From Dehalococcoidia bacterium UBA1141 (GTDB taxonomy: Bacteria > Chloroflexota > Dehalococcoidia > Lucifugimonadales > UBA3495), in assembly GCA_002311385.1 (NCBI GenBank), contig DCAE01000047.1, positions 116,735-180,734 of the forward strand: a DNA stretch of 64,000 bases, given 5' to 3'. The notes beneath the pieces were generated by a model that saw only the letters and a list, made by a program, of their open reading frames with translations, was not told the origin of the DNA and ran no database searches. Position numbers and translations under genes: made by a program. Within the stretch, counting starts at the first letter, position 1, and every line of letters starts with the position of its first letter. Shown one piece after another: positions 36,269-45,473 of this stretch.

Positions 36269-38803
36269 ATGACTGTATCTGAAGATACCCCCAAAGGCAG
36301 CCACGGAAGTACTGCGGAAGGCATTCGTGAATACACCAACTCTGACGATAAAAGAGCCGACAAGTACCGCATACCCTGGGAGAAAGTATGTTGGAGTTGC
36401 GACGTCGGTCAATTCAATTTCCAGTGCACCGACGAACTGCCTCCATTGGACCGGATGATTGGTCAAGACAGAGCCCAAGAAGCCTTGCGTTTCGGGCTGG
36501 AGGTCAACAAACCGGGATACAACCTTTTTGTCACCGGCCTCACCGGCACCGGAAAAACCAGCGCAATCAAAGCCCACCTCCAAACCTTAGTTGACGAATT
36601 GGCCCAAGCCGAGCAAATAAAGCCGATAAACGACTGGATTTATGTTTACAACTTCGATGACAATGATCGCCCCTGCGCCCTAAAACTAGCCTCGGGCACC
36701 GGCAAATCCTTGCGTTACCGAATGTCTGAAATCCTGAGAGTGCTGAGCGAAGAAGTCCCCAAGGTTTTCCAGAGCGAAGATTTTGAAGCCCAAAAGCGCA
36801 ATTTGGAGGAATCCGACCGCCTGGAAACTCGAACTCTGATGACGGAACTGGAGGAAGCGGCACAAGGCTCTAATTTTGCGGTCCAGGTTTCCCCCACGGG
36901 AGTTACCATCTTCCCAATGTTGGAAGGCCGTCCTATGAACCCCGAGGAGTATCAAGCCCTGACCACTGAGGCGAAAAAGACCATCGACGATATACGCGCC
37001 CAGCTGATGCAGCGCACCCAAGACGTGATGGCCAACATCCGTGATATCGAAAAAGGGACTTCCGACAAGGTCAGAGACTTGGAGCGGGCTGGCGCCGATG
37101 AACTGGTGGGCTCGATTTTCCAGAGTCTGGCCGACAGCTATCAGGGCGTAAGCGGATTGCAGGATTTCCTTAGTCAGCTAAAAGACTATGTCTTGGGAAA
37201 CTTGGGCATATTCAAGGAAGCTGAACCGCAAAAGCCGTTGCAGTCCACCGGCCCACTCCAACCGATGGGGAACGCCGCATTGGCGTTGAATCCGTTTTTG
37301 CCCTTCGACGTTAACGTCCTAGTGGACAACAGCGCAGTTGACCGGGTGCCCATCGTGATTGAACCCAACCCGACTTGGGGAAACCTTTTCGGGAGAATCG
37401 AGCGGCGGGCCATCATGGGCACCTACGTCAGCGATCATGCCATGCTCAAACCTGGGGCTCTGCATCTGGCCAACGGCGGGTATCTGGTCATAAACGCCCG
37501 AGATATCCTGATGTCGCCGGTAGTCTGGGAGGGCCTCAAGCGAGTGATTCGCAACAGGAAGATTCTTCTGGAGGACCCGGGAGAACAGTCAGGGATGTAC
37601 ATCCCTCAAGGGCTGCGACCAGAGGCTATTCCCTTGGACTTGAAGGTAATCGTCACCGGCGATGAAGCGATATATCGCATGCTGACGTCGGTGGACAACG
37701 AAGACTTCTGGGACCTATTCAAGGTCAAGGCGGAATTCGACCACCGGGTGGATCTCACCGAAGAAAACTTGCAGGCCTATTGCTCGTTTATTTGCCGCAC
37801 CGGTATGGAAGAAGGACTGCTGGGCTTTGAGCCCGGTGGCGCAGCGGAAGTTATAGAGTACGCAGCTCGCTTGGTTGCCGACCAGCAAAAACTCTCCACC
37901 CGCTTTGGATTGATTAAGGACTTGCTCATTGAAGCCGATTATTGGGCCCAGAAAGAAGGGGCTCCCCGAGTGAAGGACGAACATGTCCGGCAAGCCATAG
38001 CCCACAAGATATACCGGCTGAACTTAGTTGAAGAGCGGATTCGGGAAATGGTGGCGGACGGAACCCAGCTATTGCAGGTAACCGGATCGGAGGTGGGCCA
38101 AATCAACGGCCTGGCCGTATACGACCTGGGCGATTTCAGCTTTGGCCGCCCCACGCGCATCACCGCTCAGACTTATGCTGGCCGGGAGGGCTTTATCAAT
38201 ATCGAGAGGGAGGCGTCCCTCAGTGGCCGCACCCATGATAAAGGAGTGCTCATTCTAAACGGATACATCGGCGCCAAATTCGGGCAAGAGCGGCCATTAA
38301 CCCTCTCCGCAAGTTTGTGCTTCGAGCAGTCATACGAAGGCGTGGACGGCGATAGCGCTTCCTCGGCGGAGATTTACGCCATCCTCTCGAGCCTATCCGG
38401 CTTGGGACTGCGCCAAGACATAGCGGTGACCGGGTCGGTGAATCAACGGGGAGAAATTCAACCCATCGGCGGCGTCAATCAAAAAGTCGAAGGTATGTTC
38501 GATGTGTGCCGAGTTTTTGGATTGACCGGAACCCAAGGCGTTATGATCCCGCACCAAAACGTGCAAAACTTGATGCTACGCGACGATGTGGTGGCAGCGA
38601 TTAGAGAAGGCACCTTCCACGTCTACGCCATCAAAACCATCGAAGAAGGTCTGGAGCTTCTGATGGACCACGAGGCCGGGCAGCGGGAAGACGATGGAAA
38701 ATTCGCCGAAGGCAGTGTCAACGGTTTGGTTGAGAAGCGGCTAAGAGAGTTGAATCAGTCCATGCGCGGCTATTATGGTGGGCTCTTGGCCGAAGCAAAC
38801 TAG
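36269..38803 (+). CDS. Lon-like ATP-dependent protease (LonB-type AAA protein)
   Basis: This is an 844-residue AAA+ protein with Walker A G-L-T-G-T-G-K-T (near residue 98) and a C-terminal Lon protease domain. The catalytic Ser is in D-G-D-S-A-S-S-A-E (near residue 697) and the Lys in G-G-V-N-Q-K-V-E-G about 43 residues on. The N-terminus lacks the LAN substrate domain and the middle carries a long helical insert (about residues 180-320), as in soluble LonB/LonC-like proteins. Three in-frame starts (GTG 36251, GTG 36257, ATG 36269) exist; I chose the ATG because GTGAG lies 7 nt upstream. Confidence 0.88.
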   Translation: MTVSEDTPKGSHGSTAEGIREYTNSDDKRADKYRIPWEKVCWSCDVGQFNFQCTDELPPLDRMIGQDRAQEALRFGLEVNKPGYNLFVTGLTGTGKTSAIKAHLQTLVDELAQAEQIKPINDWIYVYNFDDNDRPCALKLASGTGKSLRYRMSEILRVLSEEVPKVFQSEDFEAQKRNLEESDRLETRTLMTELEEAAQGSNFAVQVSPTGVTIFPMLEGRPMNPEEYQALTTEAKKTIDDIRAQLMQRTQDVMANIRDIEKGTSDKVRDLERAGADELVGSIFQSLADSYQGVSGLQDFLSQLKDYVLGNLGIFKEAEPQKPLQSTGPLQPMGNAALALNPFLPFDVNVLVDNSAVDRVPIVIEPNPTWGNLFGRIERRAIMGTYVSDHAMLKPGALHLANGGYLVINARDILMSPVVWEGLKRVIRNRKILLEDPGEQSGMYIPQGLRPEAIPLDLKVIVTGDEAIYRMLTSVDNEDFWDLFKVKAEFDHRVDLTEENLQAYCSFICRTGMEEGLLGFEPGGAAEVIEYAARLVADQQKLSTRFGLIKDLLIEADYWAQKEGAPRVKDEHVRQAIAHKIYRLNLVEERIREMVADGTQLLQVTGSEVGQINGLAVYDLGDFSFGRPTRITAQTYAGREGFINIEREASLSGRTHDKGVLILNGYIGAKFGQERPLTLSASLCFEQSYEGVDGDSASSAEIYAILSSLSGLGLRQDIAVTGSVNQRGEIQPIGGVNQKVEGMFDVCRVFGLTGTQGVMIPHQNVQNLMLRDDVVAAIREGTFHVYAIKTIEEGLELLMDHEAGQREDDGKFAEGSVNGLVEKRLRELNQSMRGYYGGLLAEAN

Positions 38804-39038
38804 AGAAAATCCGTGCTTGGTTTTAAACCAGTCCTTCAGGCACCAGAACCGGCTGGCGTTCCACTCAAAACGCAAAACACCGGCGACACCGCGGAGGGCG
38901 ACTGAAGTGCTAGTGCCCCACCCGATATCTCCGGTGATTTACGACTATTGCGTTAGTCTGCCAACTGACCGGCCCGTTTGCCAATGCGTTCTTGAGATTG
39001 ACCGGCCTTGAACTTTCGGGTTTTAGTCTTCTCGGGAT

Positions 39039-39566
39039 TTAGTCTTCAGTGAAGCTGTTCTCCGAGTAATGCCCGTTCAATCCGGCAACCGCCTGTCCCG
39101 CCAAGACATCAATGCCTTTACGGACCGAGCCGGTCAACCCGGCTAGCTCTTTTTCCAGGTTCCTCAAACTACGCAGGGCGTAAGCATCTGCGTCGGTGCA
39201 CTTGTTTCGGGCTTCGTCTTCGGAGCGGGACAACATCTGGGTGGCTTTGTGTTCCGCATCCCGCAGCGTCTGTTCTGCCCGTTGCTCGGCCATGGCCACC
39301 AATTCGCTCTGGTCCAAACGGTTCCGGTAATCTTCCTCGGCCTTGGATTTGGTCCGGCGAGCATCTACCTGGGCTTGGTTAATTATCTGGTCTTTTTGAG
39401 ACAATACTTCTTCTGCGGAACGAACCTCTTGAGGAACCGCCAACCGCAGTTGGTCAACCAACTCCATGGCTTTTTTCCGGTCGATGAGTATATTGCCGCT
39501 CACCGGGACAGCCTTGCTGGTTTCGATTAGAGTCTCTATTCGGTCTATGATATTTATGATATCGAT
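39039..39566 (-). CDS. DivIVA-like coiled-coil protein, probable ATC start
   Basis: This coiled-coil protein has a short N-terminal membrane- or partner-binding segment and a long Glu/Arg/Ala-rich helix, as in the DivIVA-like proteins that sit beside coaD in Dehalococcoidia. Starting at the first ATG/GTG (39503) would cut the family-typical D-I-I-N-I-I-D-R-I-E-T-L-I opening, which is encoded just upstream in the same frame. The only codon at proper distance (8 nt) from a strong GGAGG is ATC at 39566, giving 175 residues. It follows coaD by 30 nt. An unusual start codon or a sequencing error (ATG to ATC) are the two explanations. Confidence 0.7.
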   Translation of the reverse strand: MDIINIIDRIETLIETSKAVPVSGNILIDRKKAMELVDQLRLAVPQEVRSAEEVLSQKDQIINQAQVDARRTKSKAEEDYRNRLDQSELVAMAEQRAEQTLRDAEHKATQMLSRSEDEARNKCTDADAYALRSLRNLEKELAGLTGSVRKGIDVLAGQAVAGLNGHYSENSFTED

Positions 39567-39596
39567 GATATCCCCCTCCGTCCGGTCTTTTCTGTA

Positions 39597-40082
39597 TTAG
39601 GCCGGCAACCCAAATTTGATTTTTAATGCCTCGGCCACGTGGGGCGGCAGAAATTCGTCTATTTCCCCTTCTAGCCGTGCTACCTCTTTCAGCAAGCTGG
39701 AACTAACGAACATGTATTCCTGGGAGGTCATAAAAAAGACCATATCCAGGTCCGGCTCCAAGCGGCGGTTCATGAATGCCATGTCGAATTCGTACTCAAA
39801 GTCCGAACCGCTCCGGAGCCCCCGAATGATTACTTTTGCGCCCACCTCCTTGGCAAACCGGACAACCAGTCCTTCGAATTTGGTGACCTCCACGTTGGGA
39901 AGTTCTCCCACCGACCTTCGGAACAAATCGACGCGCTCATCCGCGTCGAATAGTAGGTTCTTTGAAGACCCTCCGTATACCGCCACGATAACGTTTTCAA
40001 ACAAGGACGACGCCCGGCGTACTACATCTACATGGCCCACCGTCACCGGGTCGAACGTTCCTGGGTAAACTCCCAATACCAT
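39597..40082 (-). CDS. coaD: Phosphopantetheine adenylyltransferase
   Basis: CoaD makes dephospho-CoA from phosphopantetheine and ATP. This 161-residue protein has the nucleotidyltransferase motif G-T-F-D-P-V-T-V-G-H (residues 8-17), the R-G-L-R-S-G-S-D-F segment near residue 90 and the S-S-S-L-L-K-E motif near residue 127 corresponding to the ISSTxxR site. It lies between rsmD and the DivIVA-like gene. Confidence 0.97.
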   Translation of the reverse strand: MVLGVYPGTFDPVTVGHVDVVRRASSLFENVIVAVYGGSSKNLLFDADERVDLFRRSVGELPNVEVTKFEGLVVRFAKEVGAKVIIRGLRSGSDFEYEFDMAFMNRRLEPDLDMVFFMTSQEYMFVSSSLLKEVARLEGEIDEFLPPHVAEALKIKFGLPA

Positions 40083-40191
40083 TTATCTTATCTCTCAGCA
40101 GCTATACTTAATATCAAGCCGCTCTTGTTAATCGAAAACCAGTAATTAGCTTGCTGTTTTATTTACCTGCTTCATTTAAGTGCGAGCCGGT

Positions 40192-40758
40192 CTAATCTTC
40201 GTCATCGGGGCCGATCTTCTTGTAAAAGTCCACGGCGTTATCGCCATACCTACGCTGGGACACCCGCCGCAACGCACTATATTCAGGCAATAACTCTATG
40301 AATCTGGAATGACCTACAACCAGCATTCCCCATTCCTCGATTGGCCCATCCTCCTCTCCCAGCTTCTCCAACACAGGACCCAGTTCTTCTATCGCATAGG
40401 GTGGGTCCATCAAAACCAAATGATATCTCTGGGTTAGCCTATCAAGAAGTCGTCCAACGTCGGCGCAATGAACCTCGCCTGAAGCAAGGAGACCGGTGGT
40501 TTGAAGATTGGTGCGGATTACCTGACACTGGCGACGGTCCCACTCTACGAAGTCGACCCACCCCGCACCCAAGCTCAATGCCTCAATGCCCAAACTCCCC
40601 GACCCGGCAAAGAGGTCCAGCACTCTCCCTTCTTGGTACAACTCCCCCGGCAAAATATTAAATATTGCCGCCCGTGCTCGTTCCGTGGTAGCGCGCGTAC
40701 CAGAGGAGACGGCGCCCTTCAGCCGCAACCCTTTCACCTTACCGCCGTTTACGCGCAT
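40192..40758 (-). CDS. rsmD: 16S rRNA (guanine(966)-N2)-methyltransferase
   Basis: RsmD methylates G966 of 16S rRNA. This 188-residue protein shows L-D-L-F-A-G-S-G-S-L-G-I-E-A (AdoMet site), D-F-V-E-W-D-R and the catalytic D-P-P-Y in L-M-D-P-P-Y-A. The order rsmD-coaD on one strand is common in bacteria, and the 109-nt gap allows co-transcription. Confidence 0.96.
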   Translation of the reverse strand: MRVNGGKVKGLRLKGAVSSGTRATTERARAAIFNILPGELYQEGRVLDLFAGSGSLGIEALSLGAGWVDFVEWDRRQCQVIRTNLQTTGLLASGEVHCADVGRLLDRLTQRYHLVLMDPPYAIEELGPVLEKLGEEDGPIEEWGMLVVGHSRFIELLPEYSALRRVSQRRYGDNAVDFYKKIGPDDED

Positions 40759-40860
40759 CAGTCCTGTAACGTCGGATTATACATAATGTCAATACCTTTT
40801 CCCACAATCTGGCATGTCCGTTTATAGCATTTTATCCCAAAGCAGAGACAAGGATTTTTG

Positions 40861-40889
40861 TTGACGCTCCTATCTGCCTGTGCTAACAT
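40861..40889 (+). promoter_or_regulatory. Candidate sigma70 promoter of ribF-tyrS
   Basis: TTGACG and TAACAT are separated by exactly 17 nt. The start codon of ribF is 245 nt downstream, which would leave a long leader containing the 40973 hairpin. Confidence 0.45.
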
Positions 40890-40972
40890 CCGGCCTATCT
40901 CACGACTGGGTTAGCCGCCGTTTCTCGACTATTAAGGGCAAAACCAAGACGAGATTCGCTGATAATCCGCAC

Positions 40973-41006
40973 GGTTGCAGCATCCGCTACAGTGCTCGCT
41001 GCAACC
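40973..41006 (+). other. Hairpin in the ribF leader
   Basis: GGTTGCAGC pairs perfectly with GCTGCAACC around a 16-nt loop. There is no T-run after it, so it is not a normal terminator; it may be a leader structure. Confidence 0.5.
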
Positions 41007-41133
41007 ATACAACATGTTAAAATCTACGGGTAATCTTTCGGAGAATCCCTTTCTGGCTTTTCCGGGAAATTGCCAGCTATTTTTACCAGCCAATCGTTAA
41101 TCTCACCTCGGTTCCAAAGGACGCAATACCGGA

Positions 41134-42063
41134 ATGAGCTTTCGCCAGATGCTGGCCAATGCCGCACCCGATACAGAGACAGCCCTGACTTTGGGCGTCT
41201 TCGACGGGGTACATCTGGGCCATTGCCACCTGTTAAAACGTTTGATACAACTCACCAAGCCTCCATTGATTCCCCTTGTTCTAACCTTCAGCAATCACCC
41301 CGTTACGGTGCTACGGCCCGGCACATTCGTTGGAAATATAACCACCCCCGAGCAGAAAGAAGGGCTCTTGAAGGCCCAGGGCATTGAAGCCGTGGTGAGC
41401 TTGGAATTTACCGAGGAGCTCTCCCAAATCCGGGCCCACGACTTCGTTTCAATCCTGTTTGACTCCCTGGGCATGCGAGGTCTGGTCGTGGGCCCGGATA
41501 CAGCTCTGGGACGCAACCGTGAGGGCGACTTCGATTTTCTGAAGAAATGCGGCGATGAGATGGGGTTCTGGCTGGAAAGCGCTGAGCCCTTCTCTCTGGA
41601 CGGCTCTCCGGTTAAAAGCCGACTTATTCGTAGCACCATTTCTCAAGGCGACGTTGAAGGCACCGCCAAGATGCTGGGCCGGAAATATTCCGTGACCTCT
41701 GAGGTGATCACCGGAGACCAGAGGGGACGGGAGATGGGCTTCCCCACTGCGAATCTAAAAATGGACTACCGGACCTTGTTGCCCAATGACGGGATATACG
41801 CAACCTGGGCTGTGATTGATGGCGTCCACTACCCTTCCGCCACCAGCATCGGAATTCGACCCACCTTTAACTTGACCGAGCGTTTGGTGGAGGTCCACCT
41901 GATTGACTTTGATCAGGATATCTACGGAAAACAACTCTCCGTAGAGTTTGTAAGCAAGCTGAGGGACCAAGAGAAGTTCTCCGGCCTAGACGAATTAATC
42001 GAGAAGATAAACCAGGATGTGGCCGACTGTCGCTCAATCCTGGAAGATGACCGAGGCAACTGA
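41134..42063 (+). CDS. ribF: Bifunctional riboflavin kinase/FAD synthetase
   Basis: RibF makes FMN and FAD from riboflavin. This 309-residue protein has the adenylyltransferase motif G-V-F-D-G-V-H-L-G-H (near residue 22) and the C-terminal flavokinase motif R-G-R-E-M-G-F-P-T-A-N-L (near residue 197). Its 3' end overlaps the tyrS start by 17 nt, so the two are co-transcribed. Confidence 0.95.
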   Translation: MSFRQMLANAAPDTETALTLGVFDGVHLGHCHLLKRLIQLTKPPLIPLVLTFSNHPVTVLRPGTFVGNITTPEQKEGLLKAQGIEAVVSLEFTEELSQIRAHDFVSILFDSLGMRGLVVGPDTALGRNREGDFDFLKKCGDEMGFWLESAEPFSLDGSPVKSRLIRSTISQGDVEGTAKMLGRKYSVTSEVITGDQRGREMGFPTANLKMDYRTLLPNDGIYATWAVIDGVHYPSATSIGIRPTFNLTERLVEVHLIDFDQDIYGKQLSVEFVSKLRDQEKFSGLDELIEKINQDVADCRSILEDDRGN

Positions 42064-43303
42064 TTTGCTTGACGACCAGACCATAATAAATATAACCGAA
42101 CGGGGCGTCAGCGAGATTATCTCCAAAGAGGAGTTTATTCGGCTCCTGCAAACGGGTGAGCCCTTGCGCTTGAAAATGGGCTTTGACCCCAGCCGACCGG
42201 ACATCCACTTGGGCCATGTGGTGGGCCTTCGAAAGCTACGCCAACTTCAAGAGCTAGGCCACCGGGTCATCCTGATTGTCGGGGATTGGACAGCACAAAT
42301 CGGCGACCCTAGCGGTCAGTCCGCCACCCGCCCTATGCTGACCCACAAAGAAGTTGTGAGCAACGCCGAATCCTACTTGCGCCACTTTTTCAAAGTGGTG
42401 GACAAAGACCGCACCGAAGTAGTCTGGCAGAGCGAGTGGTTCGGCAAGTTTACCTTGGAAGATGTTATCCGATTGACCAGTAAATTCACCGTTTCCCAGT
42501 TCCTGCAAAGGGCCGACTTCGCCCTGCGGTATCAAGAGCATAGGCCAATCGCCATCACGGAGTTACTCTACCCATTGCTCCAAGCCTACGACTCGGTGAT
42601 GATTGAATCCGACGTGGAATTCGGTGGCACCGACCAGAAGTTCAACCTTTTGGTGGGCCGGGAACTGCAGGAAATCAACGGCCAAAGACCCCAGCAACTC
42701 TTCATGATGCCGATTCTGGTGGGGACCGACGGGGTCAAGAAGATGAGCAAGAGCCTGGACAACTACGTTTCGGTGGATGAGCCGCCGAACGATATGTACG
42801 GCAAGCTCATGTCACTGCCCGACGAGCTAATCGTTTCTTACTTGGAGTATTTGACCGACACCCCGACCGAAGAACTAGACCAGTTGACTCGAGACCTTGC
42901 GGCCAATTCAATCAATCCTATGAACGTGAAGAAAAACTTAGCCCTGGATATCACCGGCCAGTTCCATAGCCTGGAGCTTGCCCAAACCGCTCAAGCCAAC
43001 TTTGAGCAGGTGGTCCAAGGCCGCAGTCTCCCTGACGATATTCCCGAATTTGTCTTGCCTCCTCCGGAAAAACAGGGAGATGGCGAAATTGAACCCCGCT
43101 CGGCCACTTCTGTGCTGGTGACCACCGGACTTGCTCCCAGCAACGCTGAAGCCAAGCGATTGATTGGCCAAGGAGCGGTGGAGGTAGTCCGCGTTACAGG
43201 CGAGACTGAACGATGGGACCCCGATCAACCCCTCAAGGTTCTCCGCACCGGTGATGTTATTAAAGTCGGCAAACGCCGCTTCGTTCGCCTGGTGGAAGAG
43301 TAA
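42047..43303 (+). CDS. tyrS: Tyrosyl-tRNA synthetase
   Basis: TyrS charges tRNA-Tyr. This 418-residue class I synthetase has the HIGH variant H-L-G-H near residue 46, the K-M-S-K-S motif near residue 233 and a C-terminal S4 RNA-binding domain (about residues 345-410, with A-K-R-L-I-G-Q-G-A-V). I chose the ATG at 42047; the longer frame from 42017 begins deep inside ribF. No T-box leader was found. Confidence 0.95.
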   Translation: MTEATDLLDDQTIINITERGVSEIISKEEFIRLLQTGEPLRLKMGFDPSRPDIHLGHVVGLRKLRQLQELGHRVILIVGDWTAQIGDPSGQSATRPMLTHKEVVSNAESYLRHFFKVVDKDRTEVVWQSEWFGKFTLEDVIRLTSKFTVSQFLQRADFALRYQEHRPIAITELLYPLLQAYDSVMIESDVEFGGTDQKFNLLVGRELQEINGQRPQQLFMMPILVGTDGVKKMSKSLDNYVSVDEPPNDMYGKLMSLPDELIVSYLEYLTDTPTEELDQLTRDLAANSINPMNVKKNLALDITGQFHSLELAQTAQANFEQVVQGRSLPDDIPEFVLPPPEKQGDGEIEPRSATSVLVTTGLAPSNAEAKRLIGQGAVEVVRVTGETERWDPDQPLKVLRTGDVIKVGKRRFVRLVEE

Positions 43304-43415
43304 CGCGGCAGGGATTCAGCATCCAAAGATTTGTCCCTTCCTCCGTTTCAGTCATTTCAGGCATTTCGGGGCTTTGATCCTAAACTTCCCTCGAAATGGG
43401 TCTTGCCTCAAATTT

Positions 43416-43489
43416 GTCATTCTGAGGAGTGAAGCGACGAAGAATCTCTTGGTTCAGGCGTAAAGATTCTTCACTTCGCTCAGAATGAC
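43416..43489. repeat. Dispersed inverted repeat, copy 2 (REP/MITE-like)
   Basis: GTCATTCTGAG (43416-43426) and CTCAGAATGAC (43479-43489) border an inner palindrome of the GAAGCGA-AAGAATCT and AGATTCTTC-TTCGCT type. Same family as copies at 6501 and 58282. Downstream of tyrS it could act as a transcript end. Confidence 0.85.
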
Positions 43490-43584
43490 GGTGTCACGAA
43501 GGGTTTTTGAGGCAAAGCCCCCGAAATGTGACTTCGCCTCAAAACTGTCAATCTGATGGGATGGAGAGCCAGCCCTATCCAACG

Positions 43585-43613
43585 TTGACACCAATAAACC
43601 GCCACTCTAGACT
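43585..43613 (+). promoter_or_regulatory. Candidate sigma70 promoter of the mutase gene
   Basis: TTGACA and TAGACT are separated by 17 nt, 49 nt before the ATG at 43662. Confidence 0.55.
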
Positions 43614-43661
43614 GAAATGCAACGCTAATCACAAATGAACCGGTAGCTAATCCAGAATCCA

Positions 43662-45368
43662 ATGGCACTGCAAGCAGAAACCTCCCCGACAGAGGAGCCA
43701 AAATTGACATCAGCCAAGAATCCTCAAAATCAATCTCAAGCTCAAAGCAGCCAGGAATCCGCGCCCATCGCCAACGGCGGATCCAAGACGGTTTTCAAGA
43801 CCCCTTCGCAGATTGAAGTTGAACAGACTTACACGCCCGACAACCTGGGCGATGCCAATTATTCCAAAGACGTTGGCCTACCTGGTGAATTCCCCTACCT
43901 AAGAGGAATTCACTCATCAGGCTACCGTAGCCGACTGTGGACCATGCGCATGTTCGCTGGATTCGGGCGGCCCGAAGAAACCAACGAGCGCTTCAAATTT
44001 CTTCTGGGCAATGGGCAAACGGGATTGAGCGTCGCCTTCGATATGCCTTCCTTGTATGGCTATGATACTGACGACCCACGGGCTGCTGGTGAGTTCGGCA
44101 AATGCGGCGTCGCTGTTTCTTCTCTGGCAGACATGGAGGCCCTTTTCGACAGCATACCCTTAGACCAAATCACCACCTCAATGACCATCAACGCACCTGC
44201 GGCCATTCACTGGGCGATGTACATCGCCGTGGCTCAAAAGCAGGGCGCTTCCCTAGACAGTCTAGGCGGCACGCTTCAAAACGACATCTTGAAAGAATAC
44301 ATCGCTCAGAACGAGTATATATTTCCGCCAGCACCCTCCATGCGCTTGGTGGTGGATACGGTGGAATTCGCCACGAAACATCTACCCAAATGGAACCCCA
44401 TCAGTATCAGTGGCTACCATATCCGAGAGGCAGGCTCCACAGCCATTCAAGAGTTGGCCTTCACGCTGTCGGATGGCTTTGAATACGTTCGTCATGCCTT
44501 GGAAAGAGGGCTGGACATTGACCAGTTTGCTCCCAAATTGAGTTTCTTTTTCAATGTCCACAACAACTTCTTTGAGGAGATTGCCAAGTTCCGGGCGGCC
44601 CGGCGAATCTGGGCCAAAGAGATGCAAGACACCTTCCATGCCCAGAACCCGCGCTCTCACACTCTGAGATTTCACGCTCAGACATCGGGCGCCAGTTTGA
44701 CTGCCCAGCAACCGGACAACAACGTGGTCCGCGTGTCTTTGCAGGCCCTAGCCGCAGTTTTGGGGGGCTGCCAATCCCTCCACACCAACGGCAAGGACGA
44801 AGCCTGGGCATTGCCGTCGGCGGAGGCCGCGTTGCAGGCTCTGCGCACCCAGCAAATCATCGCTCACGAGACCGGAGTTACCGACACCGTAGACCCCATG
44901 GGAGGCAGCTACTTCCTGGAAACCCTAACCAACCAGGTGGAAGCCTCTGGATACGATTATTTCCGCCGCATCGAAGACCTGGGCGGTGTCATCCCCAGTC
45001 TGGAATCGGGTTTCTTCCAAAGAGAGATTGCCGACGCAGCCTATGTCTACCAGCAGGAAGAGGATCGCAAGGAACGAATCACTGTGGGCGTGAACGAGTA
45101 TTTCAGCGACGACGCCTTGGACATCCCTTTGCTTCGGGTGGACAGAGCAGGCGAACAAATCCAGATAGAGCGGCTCAATCAAGTGCGCAGGCAAAGAGAC
45201 AATCGTGATGTGGCGGAAAAACTGCGGGCATTGGAACAAGCCGCCAAAGGCTCCGACAATCTTATGCAGCCATTGCTGGACGCCGTAAATTCCTATGCGA
45301 CGTTGAGCGAGATGATGGACGTGTTTCGCAGCGTATTCGGAGAATACAATCCGTCGTGGGGCTACTAG
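43662..45368 (+). CDS. Methylmalonyl-CoA mutase large (alpha) subunit, substrate-binding part
   Basis: This 568-residue protein is the TIM-barrel half of methylmalonyl-CoA mutase, with [36 protein letters not shown] and [12 protein letters not shown]. It lacks the C-terminal cobalamin-binding domain, so it must work with a separate small B12-binding subunit, which is not in this window. The Gln/Ser-rich first 45 residues are probably disordered. It could equally be an isobutyryl- or ethylmalonyl-CoA mutase-type enzyme. A terminator follows at 45405. Confidence 0.9.
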   Translation: MALQAETSPTEEPKLTSAKNPQNQSQAQSSQESAPIANGGSKTVFKTPSQIEVEQTYTPDNLGDANYSKDVGLPGEFPYLRGIHSSGYRSRLWTMRMFAGFGRPEETNERFKFLLGNGQTGLSVAFDMPSLYGYDTDDPRAAGEFGKCGVAVSSLADMEALFDSIPLDQITTSMTINAPAAIHWAMYIAVAQKQGASLDSLGGTLQNDILKEYIAQNEYIFPPAPSMRLVVDTVEFATKHLPKWNPISISGYHIREAGSTAIQELAFTLSDGFEYVRHALERGLDIDQFAPKLSFFFNVHNNFFEEIAKFRAARRIWAKEMQDTFHAQNPRSHTLRFHAQTSGASLTAQQPDNNVVRVSLQALAAVLGGCQSLHTNGKDEAWALPSAEAALQALRTQQIIAHETGVTDTVDPMGGSYFLETLTNQVEASGYDYFRRIEDLGGVIPSLESGFFQREIADAAYVYQQEEDRKERITVGVNEYFSDDALDIPLLRVDRAGEQIQIERLNQVRRQRDNRDVAEKLRALEQAAKGSDNLMQPLLDAVNSYATLSEMMDVFRSVFGEYNPSWGY

Positions 45369-45404
45369 TCCCCTAGCTCGGTACTCGAAAAATAAATCAA
45401 TCAA

Positions 45405-45430
45405 AAGGGCTCCGTTAAATCGGAGCCCTT
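45405..45430. terminator. Terminator hairpin between the mutase and EF-G-like genes
   Basis: AAGGGCTCCG pairs perfectly with CGGAGCCCTT around TTAAAT, 37 nt after the mutase stop and 44 nt after the fusA-like stop on the other strand. It can serve both convergent genes. Confidence 0.8.
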
Positions 45431-45473
45431 CTCATGTTCTGAGACTTTCCGGGATTTTAAAGAACTTTTTTAA

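Larger units (their letters stand above)
40759..41133. other. 375-nt intergenic region between rsmD and ribF
   Basis: No gene is seen here. It holds a candidate promoter (40861-40889) and a hairpin (40973-41006), both useful only for the plus-strand ribF-tyrS pair. I looked for an FMN riboswitch or a tyrosine T-box and found neither conserved core. Confidence 0.6.
43304..43661. other. 358-nt intergenic region between tyrS and the mutase gene
   Basis: The region has no gene. It holds copy 2 of the dispersed inverted repeat, flanked by TTGCCTCAAA (from 43404) and TTTTGAGGCAAA (to about 43515), which form an outer inverted repeat, and a promoter candidate at 43585. Confidence 0.6.

Noticed and set aside
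38775..39011. A 78-residue plus-strand frame after the Lon-like gene
   Set aside because: It starts inside the Lon-like gene, has no ribosome binding site and no recognisable sequence; it looks like chance.
40759..41133. FMN riboswitch or tyrosine T-box upstream of ribF-tyrS
   Set aside because: Neither the RFN core nor the T-box GGTGG-x-ACCGCG antiterminator bulge is present; only a simple hairpin at 40973 is seen.
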